A stretch of 64,000 nt of DNA from Streptomyces violaceorubidus (GTDB taxonomy: Bacteria > Actinomycetota > Actinomycetes > Streptomycetales > Streptomycetaceae), in the NCBI RefSeq assembly GCF_000717995.1, contig NZ_JODM01000012.1, forward strand, positions 1 to 64,000, in the 5' to 3' direction. Positions 44,843 to 52,854 of this stretch are shown one piece after another; position 1 is the first letter of the stretch; each line of letters begins with the position of its first letter. The position numbers were made by a program, and so were the translations under genes. The notes below the pieces were generated by a model. The model worked only from the letters and a program-made list of their open reading frames with translations, had not been told where the DNA came from and did no database searches.

Positions 44843-45442
44843 ATGACCGCCGACACCACGACCTTCGACCTGGGACCGCAGACGCGGATCCTCACCCGCC
44901 TCGCCGACGGCGTGCGCGACGACCGGCTCGCGGACCCGACGCCCTGCCCGGACCTGGCGGTGCGCAACCTGCTCGGCCACCTGACCGGTCTCGCCGTCGC
45001 CTTCCGCGACGCCGCCCGCAAGGACCTGGGGCCCACCACGGACACCAGCCCCGAGGCGTCCGTGCCGGACATCGGCCCCGGCTGGCGCGAGCAACTCGCC
45101 GCCGCGCTCGGGGAACTCGCCGAGGCGTGGCGCGACCCCGGGGCGTGGACCGGCGCGACCCGGGCCGGTGGCATCGACCTGCCCGGCGCGGTCGCCGGTG
45201 CCGTCGTCGCCGACGAACTGGTGATCCACGGCTGGGACCTGGCCCGCGCCACCGGCCAGGAGTACACCCCCGACCCGGCCGCGCTGCGGGCGGCGCACGC
45301 GCTGCTGGCCGCCGCCGCGGCGGAGTCCGAGCGGGACCAGGGCATGTTCGGGCCGGTCGTCGCCGTGCCCGCCGACGCACCGCTGCTGGAGCGCACCGTG
45401 GGGCTCAGCGGACGCGACCCGGGCTGGTCCCGCACCGCGTAA
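44843..45442 (+). CDS. TIGR03086-type mycothiol-dependent maleylpyruvate isomerase-like (DinB fold) protein
   Basis: 199 residues. N-terminal helix bundle with TRLADGVRDDRLADPTPCPD and VRNLLGHLTGLAVAFRDAA; the conserved DELVIHGWDLARATGQ near residue 120 holds the metal-binding HxxxH-like histidine pattern of the family. GAGGAG precedes ATG 44843. Family members are metal enzymes using mycothiol; the specific role is open. Confidence 0.85.
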   Translation: MTADTTTFDLGPQTRILTRLADGVRDDRLADPTPCPDLAVRNLLGHLTGLAVAFRDAARKDLGPTTDTSPEASVPDIGPGWREQLAAALGELAEAWRDPGAWTGATRAGGIDLPGAVAGAVVADELVIHGWDLARATGQEYTPDPAALRAAHALLAAAAAESERDQGMFGPVVAVPADAPLLERTVGLSGRDPGWSRTA

Positions 45443-45480
45443 CGAACATCCGCCGAACCCGACTTCCTTTGTCAGAAGCA

Positions 45481-45509
45481 TTGACGCCGCCGCGCGCCCC
45501 TCTTACCTT
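45481..45509 (+). promoter_or_regulatory. Housekeeping-type promoter of the GntR-headed operon
   Basis: TTGACG at 45481-45486 and TACCTT at 45504-45509 are separated by exactly 17 bp. The predicted start near 45516 lies about 90 bases before the gntR ATG. Confidence 0.7.
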
Positions 45510-45530
45510 CAACGCGTCGTACTCCGTACG

Positions 45531-45573
45531 TCATATATGAGACGCGATACGCGAGATCTGATGTCAGAGATCT
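45531..45573. promoter_or_regulatory. Operator-like palindromes in the gntR leader
   Basis: TCATATATGA (45531-45540) is a perfect palindrome in an otherwise GC-rich region. Further on, AGATCT occurs at 45554-45559 and 45568-45573, within a larger imperfect palindrome. These fit autoregulation by the FadR-type GntR protein downstream. Confidence 0.55.
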
Positions 45574-45608
45574 GTCGCGCATCCGACGCGAGATTCCGAG
45601 AGGCGCGC

Positions 45609-46277
45609 ATGACCTCTGTGCCCACGCCGATCCCCTCCCGCACGCAGTACGTGCTGGAGGAGATCAAACGCCGCATCCTCACCGGCCGGCTGACGCCCGG
45701 CCAGGCCCTGGTCGAGACCGACCTCGCCGCACAGTTCGGGGTGTCCAAGACGCCGGTGCGCGAGGCGCTCAAGACGCTGGCCGGTACCGGACTGGTCGTG
45801 ATGAGCCAGTACAAGGGCGTCACGGTGCGCATGGTGGACGCGGACATGGCGCGCGAGGTCTACGACGTCCGGCTGCTCCTCGAGCCCGAGGCGCTCAAGC
45901 GCGCCGTGCGCCGCGGTGCCTCCCTGGACGCCGCCCGGGACGCGCTCACCCAGGCCGAACGGGCCACGGACACGGCCGAACGGTCGCTGGCCAACCGCGA
46001 GTTCCACCGCGCCCTGTACCTGCCCTGCGGCAACCCGCTGCTCGGCCGGATGCTCGACGAGGTCCGCGACCAGGCGGCCCTCGTCTCCGCGGTCGCCTGG
46101 GCCGCCGACCCCTCCTGGGAGCGGGAGGCCGGCGAGCACCAGGAGATCCTGCGCCTCGCCCTCGCCGGTGACGCGGACGGTGCCGGCCGCGCCCTGCACG
46201 CGCACATCGCGTCCTTCGTCGAGCGGGCCTTCCCCGAAGCGGGGAGCGCGGCCCAGGAAGAGGACGGTCAGGCATGA
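45609..46277 (+). CDS. GntR-family (FadR/FCD) regulator
   Basis: 222 residues. HTH: GQALVETDLAAQFGVSKTPV then REALKTLAGTGLVVM. The FCD ligand domain shows the metal-binding pattern: LLLEPEALK, NREFHRALYLPCGNPLLGRM and GEHQEILRLALAGD. It heads and overlaps the sugar-acid dehydratase genes, so it likely senses a sugar-acid intermediate. GAGAGG five bases before ATG. Confidence 0.9.
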   Translation: MTSVPTPIPSRTQYVLEEIKRRILTGRLTPGQALVETDLAAQFGVSKTPVREALKTLAGTGLVVMSQYKGVTVRMVDADMAREVYDVRLLLEPEALKRAVRRGASLDAARDALTQAERATDTAERSLANREFHRALYLPCGNPLLGRMLDEVRDQAALVSAVAWAADPSWEREAGEHQEILRLALAGDADGAGRALHAHIASFVERAFPEAGSAAQEEDGQA

Positions 46278-47182
46278 CAGCGACGTTCGAGACCCAGCGG
46301 GCGGCCCTGGCCGACGTGGTGGCGATCCCGGTGACCCCGTTCGCCGAGGACGGCACCGTCGACCCCGCCACCTACCGGGCACTGCTGCGTCGTCTCCTCG
46401 ACGGTGGCATCACGACCCTCACCCCCAACGGCAACACCGGCGAGTTCTACGCCCTCTCCCCGGCCGAGCGCCGCCTGGTCACCGAGCTGACGATCGAGGA
46501 GACCGGCGAGCGCGCGGACATCCTGGTCGGCGTGGGCCACGACGTGCCGACCGCGGTCGCCTCCGCCCGGCACGCCCGCGACCTGGGCGCCACCATGGTG
46601 ATGGTCCACCAGCCCGTACACCCCTACGTCTCCCAGGGCGGCTGGGTCGACTACCACCGCGCCGTCGCCGAGGCCGTGCCGGAGCTGGGCGTCGTCCCCT
46701 ACATCCGCAACGCCCAGCTCACCGGCGCCCGCCTCGCCGACCTCGCCGACGCCTGCCCCAACGTGATCGGCGTGAAGTACGCCGTCCCCGACGCCGCCAA
46801 GTTCGCGGCGTTCGCCCGCGACGCCGGCCTCGACCGCTTCGTCTGGGTGGCGGGGCTCGCCGAGCCGTACGCCCCCTCGTACTTCAGCGCGGGCGCCACC
46901 GGCTTCACCTCGGGGCTGGTGAACGTCGCCCCGGCCGTCTCGCTGAACATGATCGAAGCGCTGCGCTCCGGCGACTACCCGGCCGCCATGAAGGTCTGGG
47001 AGCAGATCCGCCGCTTCGAGGAACTGCGCGCCGCCAACGGCTCCGCCAACAACGTCACCGTGGTCAAGGAGGCCCTCGCCTCGCTGGGCCTGTGCCGCCG
47101 GGAGGTGCGCCCGCCGAGCAAGCCGCTGCCCGAGGGCGAGCGCGCCGAGGTCGCCGCCATCGCCGCGGGGTGGTCGATATGA
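46274..47182 (+). CDS. DapA-family 2-keto-3-deoxy-sugar-acid dehydratase/aldolase
   Basis: 302 residues. DHDPS superfamily: IPVTPFAEDGTVDPATYRAL, LTPNGNTGEFYALSPAERRL, VVPYIRNAQLTG (Tyr) and NVIGVKYAVPDAAKFAAFA (Schiff-base Lys). Its direct coupling to an L-arabonate dehydratase-like gene suggests L-2-keto-3-deoxyarabonate dehydratase, which yields 2-oxoglutarate semialdehyde. A dihydrodipicolinate synthase role is unlikely in this operon. Confidence 0.78.
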   Translation: MTATFETQRAALADVVAIPVTPFAEDGTVDPATYRALLRRLLDGGITTLTPNGNTGEFYALSPAERRLVTELTIEETGERADILVGVGHDVPTAVASARHARDLGATMVMVHQPVHPYVSQGGWVDYHRAVAEAVPELGVVPYIRNAQLTGARLADLADACPNVIGVKYAVPDAAKFAAFARDAGLDRFVWVAGLAEPYAPSYFSAGATGFTSGLVNVAPAVSLNMIEALRSGDYPAAMKVWEQIRRFEELRAANGSANNVTVVKEALASLGLCRREVRPPSKPLPEGERAEVAAIAAGWSI

Positions 47183-48909
47183 CCGACAGGAGGTCCCCGG
47201 AGGAGCTGCGCAGCCACCAGTGGTACGGCACGGACGGCCTGCGCTCCTTCAGCCACCGCGCCCGGACCCGGCAGCTCGGCTACCTGCCCGAGGAGCACCT
47301 CGGCAAGCCCGTCATCGCGATCCTCAACACCTGGTCCGACATCAACCCCTGCCACGTCCACCTGCGCGACCGCGCCCAGGCGGTCAAGCGGGGGGTCTGG
47401 CAGGCGGGCGGGTTCCCGCTGGAGTTCCCGGTCTCCACGCTCAGCGAGACCTTCCAGAAGCCGACCCCGATGCTCTACCGCAACCTCCTCGCCATGGAGA
47501 CCGAGGAACTGCTGCGCTCCTACCCGGTCGACGGCGCCGTGCTGATGGGCGGCTGCGACAAGTCCACGCCCGCCCTGCTGATGGGCGCCGCCACGGTGGA
47601 CCTGCCCGCCGTCTTCGTCCCCGCCGGGCCCATGCTCCCCGGGCACTGGCGCGGCCAGACCCTCGGCTCCGGCACCGACATGTGGAAGTACTGGGACGAC
47701 AAGCGGGCCGGCCTCATCGGCGACTGCGAGATGCAGGAACTGGAGAGCGGTCTGGCCCGCTCGCCGGGCCACTGCATGACGATGGGCACCGCCTCCACGC
47801 TGACCGCCGCCGCCGAGGCCCTCGGCGTCACCGTCCCGGGCGCCTCCAGCATCCCGGCCGTCGACTCCGGGCACGACCGGATGGCCGCCGCCGCCGGAAT
47901 GCGCATCGTCGAACTGGTCCACCGCGACCGGAAGCTGAGCGACGTCCTCACCGCCGACGCCTTCGAGGACGCCGTCACCACTGTGCTCGGACTCGGCGGC
48001 TCCACCAACGCCGTGATCCACCTGATCGCGATGGCGGGCCGCGCGGGCGTCACCCTCACCCTCGACGACTTCGACCGCATCGCCCGCACCGTCCCGGTGC
48101 TGGCCAACGTCCGCCCCGGCGGACAGACGTACCTGATGGAGGACTTCCACTTCGCCGGCGGCCTGCCCGGCTTCCTCTCGCGCATCACCGACCTGCTCCA
48201 CCTGGACCGGCCCACCATCTCGCACGACACCCTGCGCGAGCAGTTGGCGGGCGCCCGCGTCCACCACGACGAGGTCATCAGGCCCCGGGACAACCCGGTC
48301 GCGGCCGAGGGCGGGGTCGCCGTCCTGCGCGGCAACCTCTGCCCGGACGGCGCCGTCATCAAGCACATCGCCGCCGAGCCGCACCTGCTCAAGCACACCG
48401 GTCCCGCCGTCGTCTTCGACGACTACAGGACCATGCAGCGCACCATCAACGACCCGGACCTGGGCATCACCGCCGACAGCGTGCTCGTGCTGCGGGGCGC
48501 CGGGCCCAAGGGCGGCCCGGGCATGCCCGAGTACGGGATGCTGCCCCTCCCCGACCACCTGCTCAAGGAGGGCGTGCGGGACATGGTCCGGATCTCCGAC
48601 GCGCGGATGAGCGGCACCAGTTACGGCGCGTGCGTGCTGCACGTGGCCCCCGAGTCGTACGTCGGCGGACCGCTCGCCCTCGTCCGGACCGGCGACCCGA
48701 TCACCCTCGACGTCGAGGCCCGCACCCTGCACCTGGGCGTGGACGACGAGGAGCTGGAGCGCCGCAGGGCCGCCTGGACCCCGCCGCCCGCCCGCTACGA
48801 ACGGGGCTACGGCGCGCTCTACAACGAACAGATCACCCAGGCCGACACCGGCTGCGACTTCGAGTTCCTGGCCCGCCCGGGCAAGGTGCGGGACCCCTAC
48901 GCGGGCTGA
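47179..48909 (+). CDS. IlvD/Edd-family dehydratase, probably L-arabonate dehydratase
   Basis: 576 residues. Fe-S cysteines are in LNTWSDINPCHVHLRDRAQ, VLMGGCDKSTPALLMGAAT and SPGHCMTMGTASTLTAAAEA. The C-terminal blocks RDMVRISDARMSGTSYGACV and YNEQITQADTGCDFEFLA are typical. It resembles sugar-acid dehydratases such as L-arabonate dehydratase more than branched-chain IlvD because of the RSHQWYGTDGLRSF N-terminus. The cluster must be supplied by the suf operon or equivalent. ATGA overlap with the previous gene. Confidence 0.82.
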   Translation: MTDRRSPEELRSHQWYGTDGLRSFSHRARTRQLGYLPEEHLGKPVIAILNTWSDINPCHVHLRDRAQAVKRGVWQAGGFPLEFPVSTLSETFQKPTPMLYRNLLAMETEELLRSYPVDGAVLMGGCDKSTPALLMGAATVDLPAVFVPAGPMLPGHWRGQTLGSGTDMWKYWDDKRAGLIGDCEMQELESGLARSPGHCMTMGTASTLTAAAEALGVTVPGASSIPAVDSGHDRMAAAAGMRIVELVHRDRKLSDVLTADAFEDAVTTVLGLGGSTNAVIHLIAMAGRAGVTLTLDDFDRIARTVPVLANVRPGGQTYLMEDFHFAGGLPGFLSRITDLLHLDRPTISHDTLREQLAGARVHHDEVIRPRDNPVAAEGGVAVLRGNLCPDGAVIKHIAAEPHLLKHTGPAVVFDDYRTMQRTINDPDLGITADSVLVLRGAGPKGGPGMPEYGMLPLPDHLLKEGVRDMVRISDARMSGTSYGACVLHVAPESYVGGPLALVRTGDPITLDVEARTLHLGVDDEELERRRAAWTPPPARYERGYGALYNEQITQADTGCDFEFLARPGKVRDPYAG

Positions 48910-48925
48910 GCCCGCCGACGGCGGG
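48901..48925. terminator. Two mutually exclusive hairpins at the operon end
   Basis: GCGGGC-TGA-GCCCGC (48901-48915) contains the stop codon in its loop, and CCCGCC-GAC-GGCGGG (48911-48925) reuses the middle GCCCGC strand. Either can form but not both. They separate the dehydratase genes from the second ABC operon. Confidence 0.6.
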
Positions 48926-48948
48926 ACCCGGCACGCCCCTGCCCATCG

Positions 48949-48961
48949 AGAAAGCGCTTCC
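48949..48961. promoter_or_regulatory. LacI/GalR-type operator
   Basis: GAAAGCGCTTCC is a near-perfect copy of the AAGCGCTT-centred operator used by LacI-family sugar repressors in actinobacteria. It lies 69 bp before the ABC operon start at 49030. No LacI-family gene occurs in the window, so the regulator is elsewhere. A second GGCGCTTCCC half-site follows at about 48965. Confidence 0.65.
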
Positions 48962-49029
48962 CATCGGCGCTTCCCACCAGCTCCGCGCATGCCCCGCACG
49001 ACGTAGACGTAACTGAACGGAGAACTGTC

Positions 49030-49965
49030 ATGGCCCAAGCCGCAGCCGTGGCGAAACCGCCCGCGCCACCCAGGCGGCGCCGTGCCTCGGCCACGCCGCG
49101 CAGGCTCCCGTACCTGCTGATCGGACCGGCCGCCCTGCTGATGCTGGGCTTCATCGCCTACCCGGTCATCAGCGTCTTCTACTACAGCCTTCAGGAGTAC
49201 AACCCCACCAAGCCGTGGCGGAACGGCTTCGCGGGCTTCGACAACTTCGTCAAGATCTTCACCGAGGACCCGGTGTTCCGGGACACCCTCGTCTTCAGCG
49301 CCAAGTGGGTCTTCGTCGAGGTCGGACTGCAACTGCTCTTCGGCCTGGCACTGGCGCTCATCGTCAACCAGACCTTCGTGGGCCGGGGCATCGGGCGGGC
49401 CATGGTCTTCTCCCCGTGGGCCGTCTCCGGCGTGCTGACCTCCGCGATCTGGGTGCTGCTCTACAACTCCCAGACCGGCGTCACCCGCTACCTCGCCGAC
49501 ATGGGCATCGGCTCGTACGGCACCAGCTGGCTCTCCGACACCTCGACCGTGTTCTCCGCGGCGGTGGTCGCCGACCTCTGGCGCGGGGTGCCCTTCTTCG
49601 CGATCCTCATCCTCGCCGACCTCCAGTCCGTCTCCAAGGACCTGTACGAGGCGGCCGAGGTCGACGGGGCGAGCCGGCTCAAGCAGTTCCGGCACATCAC
49701 GCTGCCGCACCTGAAGGACGCCATCATCCTGTCCACGCTGCTGCGCGCGGTGTGGGAGTTCAACAACGTCGACCTGCTCTACACCCTGACCGGCGGCGGA
49801 CCCGCCGGCGAGACCACGACGTTGCCCCTGTACATCGCCAACACCAGCGTCGACGCCCACGACTTCGGCTACGCGTCGGCACTCACCACGGTCGCGTTCG
49901 TGATCCTGCTCTTCTGCTCGATCGTCTACCTGCGGCTGAGCAAGTTCGGAGGCGAGAACAAGTGA
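49030..49965 (+). CDS. Carbohydrate ABC transporter permease (MalF type)
   Basis: 311 residues, six membrane segments after a basic N-terminus. The EAA loop is SVSKDLYEAAEVDGASRLKQ near residue 200. First gene of the second sugar operon; AACGGAGAAC precedes ATG. The GTG of the next permease overlaps its stop. ATPase is likely the shared MsiK type, not encoded here. Confidence 0.92.
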   Translation: MAQAAAVAKPPAPPRRRRASATPRRLPYLLIGPAALLMLGFIAYPVISVFYYSLQEYNPTKPWRNGFAGFDNFVKIFTEDPVFRDTLVFSAKWVFVEVGLQLLFGLALALIVNQTFVGRGIGRAMVFSPWAVSGVLTSAIWVLLYNSQTGVTRYLADMGIGSYGTSWLSDTSTVFSAAVVADLWRGVPFFAILILADLQSVSKDLYEAAEVDGASRLKQFRHITLPHLKDAIILSTLLRAVWEFNNVDLLYTLTGGGPAGETTTLPLYIANTSVDAHDFGYASALTTVAFVILLFCSIVYLRLSKFGGENK

Positions 49966-50858
49966 TCACCAAGGAGGCCGCCGCGGCCGCCCCCGCCCCC
50001 GCGCCGGCCGCCCCCGCACCGCCGCGGCCGCTCAAGAAGCGCCCGGCCTGGGACGAGGTGCCCCGCTGGCAGATCTACCTGCCGCTCGGGATCTACCTGG
50101 TCTTCACGATGATCCCGTTCTACTGGATCCTGCTCTTCGCGGTGCGCCCGGCCGGCTCCACCTCGCTCGTGCCCTGGCCGATGACCACCGAGCACTTCGA
50201 GAAGGTGTGGACCGACCGCGGCTTCGGCACCTACTTCCAGAACAGCGTGTACGTCGGGCTCGCGACCCTGGTGATGACCACGCTCGTCGCGCTGGCCGGC
50301 GGCTACGCCCTCGCCCGGTTCGACTTCAAGATCAAGCGGGTCTTCATGCTCGCCCTGCTCTGCTCCCAGTTCGTGCCGGGCGCGCTGCTCCTGGTGCCGC
50401 TGTTCGAGATCTTCGCCGGGCTCCAGATGATCAACTCGCTGGGCAGTGTCATCATCGCCGAGACGGTCTTCCAGCTGCCGCTGTCCATCATCCTGATCAG
50501 CAACTTCATCAAGAACGTGCCGTACTCCCTGGAGGAGGCGGCCTGGGTCGACGGCTGCGGACGCTTCAGGGCCTTCCGGATCGTCGTGCTGCCGCTGCTG
50601 CGGCCGGGCCTGATCGCGGTGGGTTCCTTCGCCTTCGTGCACTCCTGGAACCACTTCCTGTTCGCCCTGATGTTCCTCAACAACCAGCACAAGCAGACCA
50701 TCCCGGTCGGCCTCAACTCCCTGATGAGCGCGGACAGCGTCGACCTCGGCGCGCTCGCCGCCGGGGGCATCGTCGCCGCCGTCCCCGTCGTGATCGTCTT
50801 CGCCTTCATCCAGAAGTGGCTGATCACCGGCTTCAGCGCGGGGGCGGTGAAGGGATGA
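49962..50858 (+). CDS. Carbohydrate ABC transporter permease (MalG type)
   Basis: 298 residues. An Ala/Pro-rich N-terminal tail precedes six membrane segments; EAA loop NVPYSLEEAAWVDGCGRFRA near residue 190. Start GTG 49962, preceded by GGAGG within the upstream gene. Stop overlaps the oxidoreductase start. Confidence 0.92.
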   Translation: MITKEAAAAAPAPAPAAPAPPRPLKKRPAWDEVPRWQIYLPLGIYLVFTMIPFYWILLFAVRPAGSTSLVPWPMTTEHFEKVWTDRGFGTYFQNSVYVGLATLVMTTLVALAGGYALARFDFKIKRVFMLALLCSQFVPGALLLVPLFEIFAGLQMINSLGSVIIAETVFQLPLSIILISNFIKNVPYSLEEAAWVDGCGRFRAFRIVVLPLLRPGLIAVGSFAFVHSWNHFLFALMFLNNQHKQTIPVGLNSLMSADSVDLGALAAGGIVAAVPVVIVFAFIQKWLITGFSAGAVKG

Positions 50859-52012
50859 GCCGGGTTCCCGTCGTCCTCGCCGGTGCCCGCGGCCACGGCC
50901 GCTGGCACGTCGCCAACATCCGCCGCCTGGAGAAGGCGGGACTGGTCCGGCTGGCCGGCATCTGCGAGCTGACACCGCTGACCGAGCAGGAGGCCGGGGG
51001 AGAAGTCCCCGAGCAGTCCACCGACTTCGGCGCGCTGCTCGACTCCACCGGCGCCGAGATCGCCGTGATCTGCACGCCGATCCCCACCCACACCGACCTC
51101 GCCCTGACCGCCGCCCGCCGAGGAGTGCACCTCCTCCTGGAGAAGCCGCCGGCCCCCTCGTACGCCGAGTTCCGGCGCATGGCCGACGGGGTCGCCGAGT
51201 CCGGTGTCGCCTGCCAGGTCGGGTTCCAGTCACTGGGCTCGCACGCCGTCCCCGCCATCCGCGAGCTGGTCGCCCAGGGCGCCATCGGCGAGGTCGTGGG
51301 CGTCGGCGGGGCCGGCGCGTGGGTGCGCGACGAGGCCTACTTCCGCCGGGCACCCTGGTCGGGCAAGCGACGGCTGAACGGCGCCGACGTGATCGACGGC
51401 GCGCTGACCAACCCGCTGGCGCACGCCGTCGCCACCGCCCTCGCCCTCGGCGGCACCGCCCGCGCCGAGGACGTCACCGGCATCGAGACCGAGCTGAGCC
51501 ACGCCAACGACATCGAGGCCGACGACACCTCCTGCGTGCGGATCGGCACCGCGCGCGGGCACCGCGTCACCGTCGCCGCGACCCTGTGCGCCGAGCGGGC
51601 CGACGAGCCCTACGTACTGGTGCACGGCTCCAGCGGCCGCGTCACCTTCTGGTACAAGCAGGACCGCGTCCTGCTCCAGCGCGGCGGCCACGGCCCCGAG
51701 GAATTCCACCACGACCGCACCGACCTGCTGGAGAACCTGGTCGACCACCTCACCACCGGGGTCCCGCTGCTGGTCCCGCCGCACGAGACGGGCGCCTTCA
51801 TGCGGGTCGTCGAGGCGATCCGCCGGGCACCCGACCCGGAGCCGCTGCCCGCCGCCGCCTGGCACCGCGTCCCCGGGGAGGACCGCCGCGTGGTCCCCGG
51901 CGTCGACGCACTCGTGGCCGCCGCCGCCGACACCCTCGCCCTCTACTCCGAACTGGGCGCGCCCTGGGCGCCGCGCACCGAGCACCCCCGTGACGAGGTG
52001 AGCACCCGATGA
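50855..52012 (+). CDS. Gfo/Idh/MocA-family oxidoreductase
   Basis: 385 residues. N-terminal Rossmann part with VVLAGARGHGRWHVANIRRL (an unusual GARGHGRWH in place of GxGxxG), then the conserved HLLLEKPPAPSYAEFRRMAD (EKP motif) and a C-terminal substrate domain with NPLAHAVATALAL. The operon position between permeases and DUF6807 suggests oxidation of an imported sugar, such as arabinose or a galactoside. This is inference. Confidence 0.88.
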   Translation: MSRVPVVLAGARGHGRWHVANIRRLEKAGLVRLAGICELTPLTEQEAGGEVPEQSTDFGALLDSTGAEIAVICTPIPTHTDLALTAARRGVHLLLEKPPAPSYAEFRRMADGVAESGVACQVGFQSLGSHAVPAIRELVAQGAIGEVVGVGGAGAWVRDEAYFRRAPWSGKRRLNGADVIDGALTNPLAHAVATALALGGTARAEDVTGIETELSHANDIEADDTSCVRIGTARGHRVTVAATLCAERADEPYVLVHGSSGRVTFWYKQDRVLLQRGGHGPEEFHHDRTDLLENLVDHLTTGVPLLVPPHETGAFMRVVEAIRRAPDPEPLPAAAWHRVPGEDRRVVPGVDALVAAAADTLALYSELGAPWAPRTEHPRDEVSTR

Positions 52013-52854
52013 CCGGCAACGACTCCCCGGTGCTGCGCGTGGCGGGCCGCCCCGTCGCCCGGTACGCCACCCGCCCCGAGCTGCCGCACCGGCTCTCGCC
52101 GCGCCCCTACCTGCACCCCGTCACCACCCTGGCCGGCACCCCCGTGACCGAGTTCAGCCCCGCCGACCACCTCCACCACCTCGGCGTCGGTGTCGCCGTT
52201 CCCGACGTCGAGGGGCACAACTTCTGGGGCGGGCGCACCTTCGTCCGCGACCAGGGGCCGACCGAGCTGGACAACCACGGCACCCAGCGGCACACCGCCT
52301 TCCAGCTCCGCGCCCCCGACGGCTTCGTCGAGGAGCTGCGCTGGGTCGCCGGCGGCACCGAACTGCTGCGCGAGCGCCGCACGGTCGCGGCCGGCGAAAT
52401 CACCGGCGCCGCCTGGGCGCTGGACTTCACCTTCTCCCTCACCAACGTCACCCCTCACCCGCTCACCCTCGGCAGCCCCGCCACCAACGGGCGCCCCGGC
52501 GCGGCCTACGGCGGCTTCTTCTGGCGCGCCCGCAAGGAGAGCGCGGCGCCCAGGGTCTTCACCGCCGACCGGGAGGGCGAGCGCGAGGTGCACGGCAGCA
52601 CCGCTCACTGGCTCGCCATGACCGGGGAGACCTGGTCGCTGGTGTTCGCCGGCGCCACCGAACGCACCCGGCGCGACCCGTGGTTCGTGCGCACCGAGGA
52701 GTACCCCGGGGCGGGTTCCTCGCTGGCCCACGACGACCGGGTGGCCGTCGCCCCGGGCGGCACCCTGGTCCGCCGGATCGCCACCGTGGTCGCCGACGGC
52801 CGCCTCGACGCCGACGGCGCCGCCGCCCTCGTCCGCAAGGCGGTGAGCCCGTGA
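52009..52854 (+). CDS. DUF6807 (PmoA-family) protein
   Basis: 281 residues, cytoplasmic, no signal peptide. Beginning VAGRPVARYATRPELPHRLS and the conserved FSPADHLHHLGVGVAVPDVE with a His cluster, then GHNFWGGRTFVRDQGP. Family members usually sit beside Gfo/Idh/MocA oxidoreductases in sugar operons, which holds here on both sides. Biochemical function is not established to my knowledge. Overlaps both neighbours by four bases. Confidence 0.8.
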   Translation: MTGNDSPVLRVAGRPVARYATRPELPHRLSPRPYLHPVTTLAGTPVTEFSPADHLHHLGVGVAVPDVEGHNFWGGRTFVRDQGPTELDNHGTQRHTAFQLRAPDGFVEELRWVAGGTELLRERRTVAAGEITGAAWALDFTFSLTNVTPHPLTLGSPATNGRPGAAYGGFFWRARKESAAPRVFTADREGEREVHGSTAHWLAMTGETWSLVFAGATERTRRDPWFVRTEEYPGAGSSLAHDDRVAVAPGGTLVRRIATVVADGRLDADGAAALVRKAVSP

